NCBI GenBank assembly: GCA_900545135.1
Contig: UQXL01000028.1
Coordinates: forward strand, 1 to 31,746
Direction of reading: 5' to 3'
Source: an uncultured Eubacteriales bacterium
Lineage (GTDB): Bacteria > Bacillota > Clostridia > Peptostreptococcales > Anaerovoracaceae
DNA: 31,746 nucleotides
Position 1 is the stretch's first letter; each line of letters starts with the position of its first letter. A program made the position numbers and the translations under genes. The notes under the pieces are model-generated. The model made no database searches, had not been told where the DNA came from, and saw only the letters and a list, made by a program, of their open reading frames with translations. Of the stretch, positions 30,268 through 31,746 are shown one piece after another.

Positions 30268-31110
30268 TTATTCACCTAAATATTCTTCCAGCGTCAGGCC
30301 TTTTTCGGTGATTTCCTTGGCGACGTCCACTCCGACATAGCGAAGATGCCAAGGCTCGTAAGAATATCCTGTTATCCCGGTTTTTCCCTTGGGATACCGT
30401 ATGATGAAACCATATTCGCTGCAGTGATTGTTTATCCATATTCCCTCTGGGTATTCGATGAAATTTTGCTTTAGATCGTAGCCCATTGAAGCCGAGGTGA
30501 CGTCTACGGCCCAGCCGGTATGGTGTTCGCTTCTGCCGGGATATGCGGAAATCGTATTGGCATAGTCGGCGCCGTTTCTCGAAACATAGCCGTTATATAT
30601 TGATTTCTGCGTGGAATATGAACGGTAGGCAGAGCATATCACGAATTCTATACCGTCATTTTTTGCGGCTTCCAGCATCTTGAGATATGCTTCGTAAGCT
30701 TCTCTTTTGAAATAGAGGCCCTGATTGGTGGAAAGAGAGCCGTCCACAGGAACCATGTCTATAGGCTCGTAACTTTCGGAAACAGCGTGCAGCTTATTGA
30801 CTAGGACAAGCTTGCTGCCATCGTCGCTTTCCAGAGTATCAATGACATCGGGCAGACCTGTAACATCAGGCCTTTCGACTGGTTCGGCTTCGCTTTCCCG
30901 CTCTTTCTTTTCATCAGTGTTATCGGGATTAGTCACTTCGCCTGAAGCTGTAACTGAATTGTCTCCGCCCGCGTCTGCTTGGCTGTCTGAATTTGCTTCG
31001 CCCTTTGCACTGTTTCCGCTGCACGCGCACAATATGAGCAAGGCCGCAGTCAGCAGTGTGCATATATAAAATTTTGCAGGTTTTTTCATTGGTTTTGCAG
31101 GCTTTTTCAT
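30268..31110 (-). CDS. D-Ala-D-Ala carboxypeptidase, M15 (VanY-like) lipoprotein
   Basis: 280 residues. A lipoprotein signal ends at lipobox LCAC (Cys30), then an acidic Ser/Asp/Glu linker (31-100) and an M15B peptidase domain. Its zinc site is His196 and Asp203 (SEHHTGWAVD, fitting SxHxxGxAxD) and His255 (EPWHLRYV). It should trim the terminal D-Ala from peptidoglycan stem peptides outside the cell. AGGAGG precedes the ATG at 31110 by 6 nt. The first 14 residues are a tandem duplication, MKKPAKP then MKKPAKF, so an alternative start is the second Met at 31089. No resistance genes accompany it, so a housekeeping wall role is likelier than VanY-type resistance. Confidence 0.94.
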   Translation of the reverse strand: MKKPAKPMKKPAKFYICTLLTAALLILCACSGNSAKGEANSDSQADAGGDNSVTASGEVTNPDNTDEKKERESEAEPVERPDVTGLPDVIDTLESDDGSKLVLVNKLHAVSESYEPIDMVPVDGSLSTNQGLYFKREAYEAYLKMLEAAKNDGIEFVICSAYRSYSTQKSIYNGYVSRNGADYANTISAYPGRSEHHTGWAVDVTSASMGYDLKQNFIEYPEGIWINNHCSEYGFIIRYPKGKTGITGYSYEPWHLRYVGVDVAKEITEKGLTLEEYLGE

Positions 31111-31606
31111 TACGAGCCTCCTGAAAAGTGCAACTTATGCTAATATATGAATTCTCGCAAATACGGGTTTTTAATATTATTTACTGTCTATCAAGAAAAC
31201 TGAATTTATCGTTCCGATCGCTCGAACGTCAGCAATCCGAAAAAATTGGCAGCCGAAAGATGATGTTTTCTTAAAAATGTATAGAACTTGTATTTGCAGG
31301 CGAAAATTAAAGGAATCGATTATAGTATATTTTATTTAGCGGATAGCTGTCAAGGGGAATGTATTTGGGAAATGACGTTATTTTACTGGTGCTTTGCGAG
31401 AAAGCCTTGTAGGAAATTTGAGAGGAAGCCTTGTTGGTGTTTTGCGGGTGATTTGCGGAAAAGCTCTGCAGGTGTTTTGTTGGTGCTTTGCGGAAAAGCT
31501 CTGCGAGAAAGTTTAAAAATGACGGTGCCGGAGTGAAGAGGTTACTTCGGTTAAAAATAATAGTTTGGCAAAAACTAAGCCAGCACTGGATAATTCCGGT
31601 AGGAGA
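31111..31606. other. Gene-free end region
   Basis: Upstream DNA of the minus-strand carboxypeptidase gene (AT-rich 31130-31200), unassigned sequence, and an irregular minisatellite (31385-31512). An 82-codon frame at 31288-31536 runs through the array with no ribosome binding site and is rejected. Confidence 0.6.
31385..31512. repeat. Irregular minisatellite
   Basis: Repeated words TGGTGCTTTGCG, GCGGAAAAGCTCTGC (twice), GAAGCCTTG and GGTGTTTTG recur with irregular spacing of roughly 24-36 bp. Confidence 0.7.
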
Positions 31607-31670
31607 TGGTATAATAAACGCAATGATTAGGATGTTCAGCTTCGCTGCAAGGAAGCGTTTATTGAATCAC
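31607..31670 (+). repeat. Family B repeat unit
   Basis: TGGTATAAT (31607-31615) leads into the left arm AATAAACGC (31613-31621), which pairs with GCGTTTATT (31655-31663). The inner stem is CAGC-TTC-GCTG, where other copies have CGGC/GCCG: a two-sided change. The linker GAATCACTTTGTCA leads to the next unit. Confidence 0.88.
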
Positions 31671-31688
31671 TTTGTCAGACTTGCATTG

Positions 31689-31746
31689 TGGTATAATGTC
31701 CGCAAGGGATTATATCGGCTGCGCCGAGAAGAAGCGGACATTGAAA
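31689..31746 (+). repeat. Family B repeat unit (runs to window end)
   Basis: TGGTATAAT leads into the left arm AATGTCCGC (31695-31703), which pairs with GCGGACATT (31734-31742). The inner stem is CGGC-TGC-GCCG. It directly follows the previous unit through the ACTTGCATTG linker; the tail is cut off by the window end. Confidence 0.87.

Noticed and set aside
31288..31536. 82-codon frame near the window end
   Set aside because: Composed largely of the irregular minisatellite, no ribosome binding site, Cys/Lys repeats without a recognisable family.

Overview
The window looks like a chromosomal segment of an anaerobic Firmicute of class Clostridia. A peptide- or amino-acid-using Eubacteriales lineage near Anaerovoracaceae is my inference, not something I could test. 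The pointers are strong AGGAGG-type ribosome binding sites, moderate GC, a clostridial thiolase behind a Rex-type operator, flavodoxin/ferredoxin proteins, and a sigma-54 controlled amino-acid-type permease cassette. I count 28 protein genes and no tRNA, rRNA, CRISPR array or recognisable transposase.

Layout. 1-827: a repeat element and GC-rich minisatellites, no gene. 828-8620: two paralogous sigma-54 activators, a near-perfect -24/-12 promoter, then amidohydrolase, APC permease and a second amidohydrolase. 8621-9954: a gene-free 1.3 kb of stacked repeats. 9955-10629: a small repeat-rich protein. 10964-13086 (minus): an operon of EetA-like and EetB-like membrane proteins and a flavodoxin-ferredoxin protein, divergent from an ApbE flavin transferase (13118-14206), which together resemble part of an extracellular electron transfer/flavinylation locus. 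14324-16404: a MocR-type regulator that lacks the PLP lysine, divergent from an ECF S-component. 16466-17640: an AT-rich island with a VanZ-like protein and an unknown secreted protein. 17763-19449: a MerR regulator and an aldo-keto reductase/ferredoxin fusion sharing a 19-bp-spacer promoter. 19661-20803: a patatin-like lipase. 20804-21629: repeats. 21630-24628: a tightly overlapped Sir2-SurE-isochorismatase-DUF2156 operon. 24855-26036: thiolase. 26397-29474: DUF3795 protein, ECF sigma factor with membrane anti-sigma partner, and a second flavodoxin-ferredoxin protein. 29594-31110 (minus): GrpB-family protein and an M15 carboxypeptidase lipoprotein. 31111-31746: a minisatellite and two more repeat units.

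The most distinctive content is non-coding. Family B (about 50-nt two-stem units starting in a TATAAT box) has at least five intact copies whose stems differ by compensatory changes. Family A (about 297 bp, three copies) is built from convergent ATGTTGT/ACAACAT pairs, also with a compensatory change. Copies of A are flanked by B or B-like sequence. The same heptamer pairing recurs in a three-hairpin array (9488-9662) and in one perfect palindrome (28640-28679). Minisatellites with many unrelated units lie between genes and have expanded inside two proteins.
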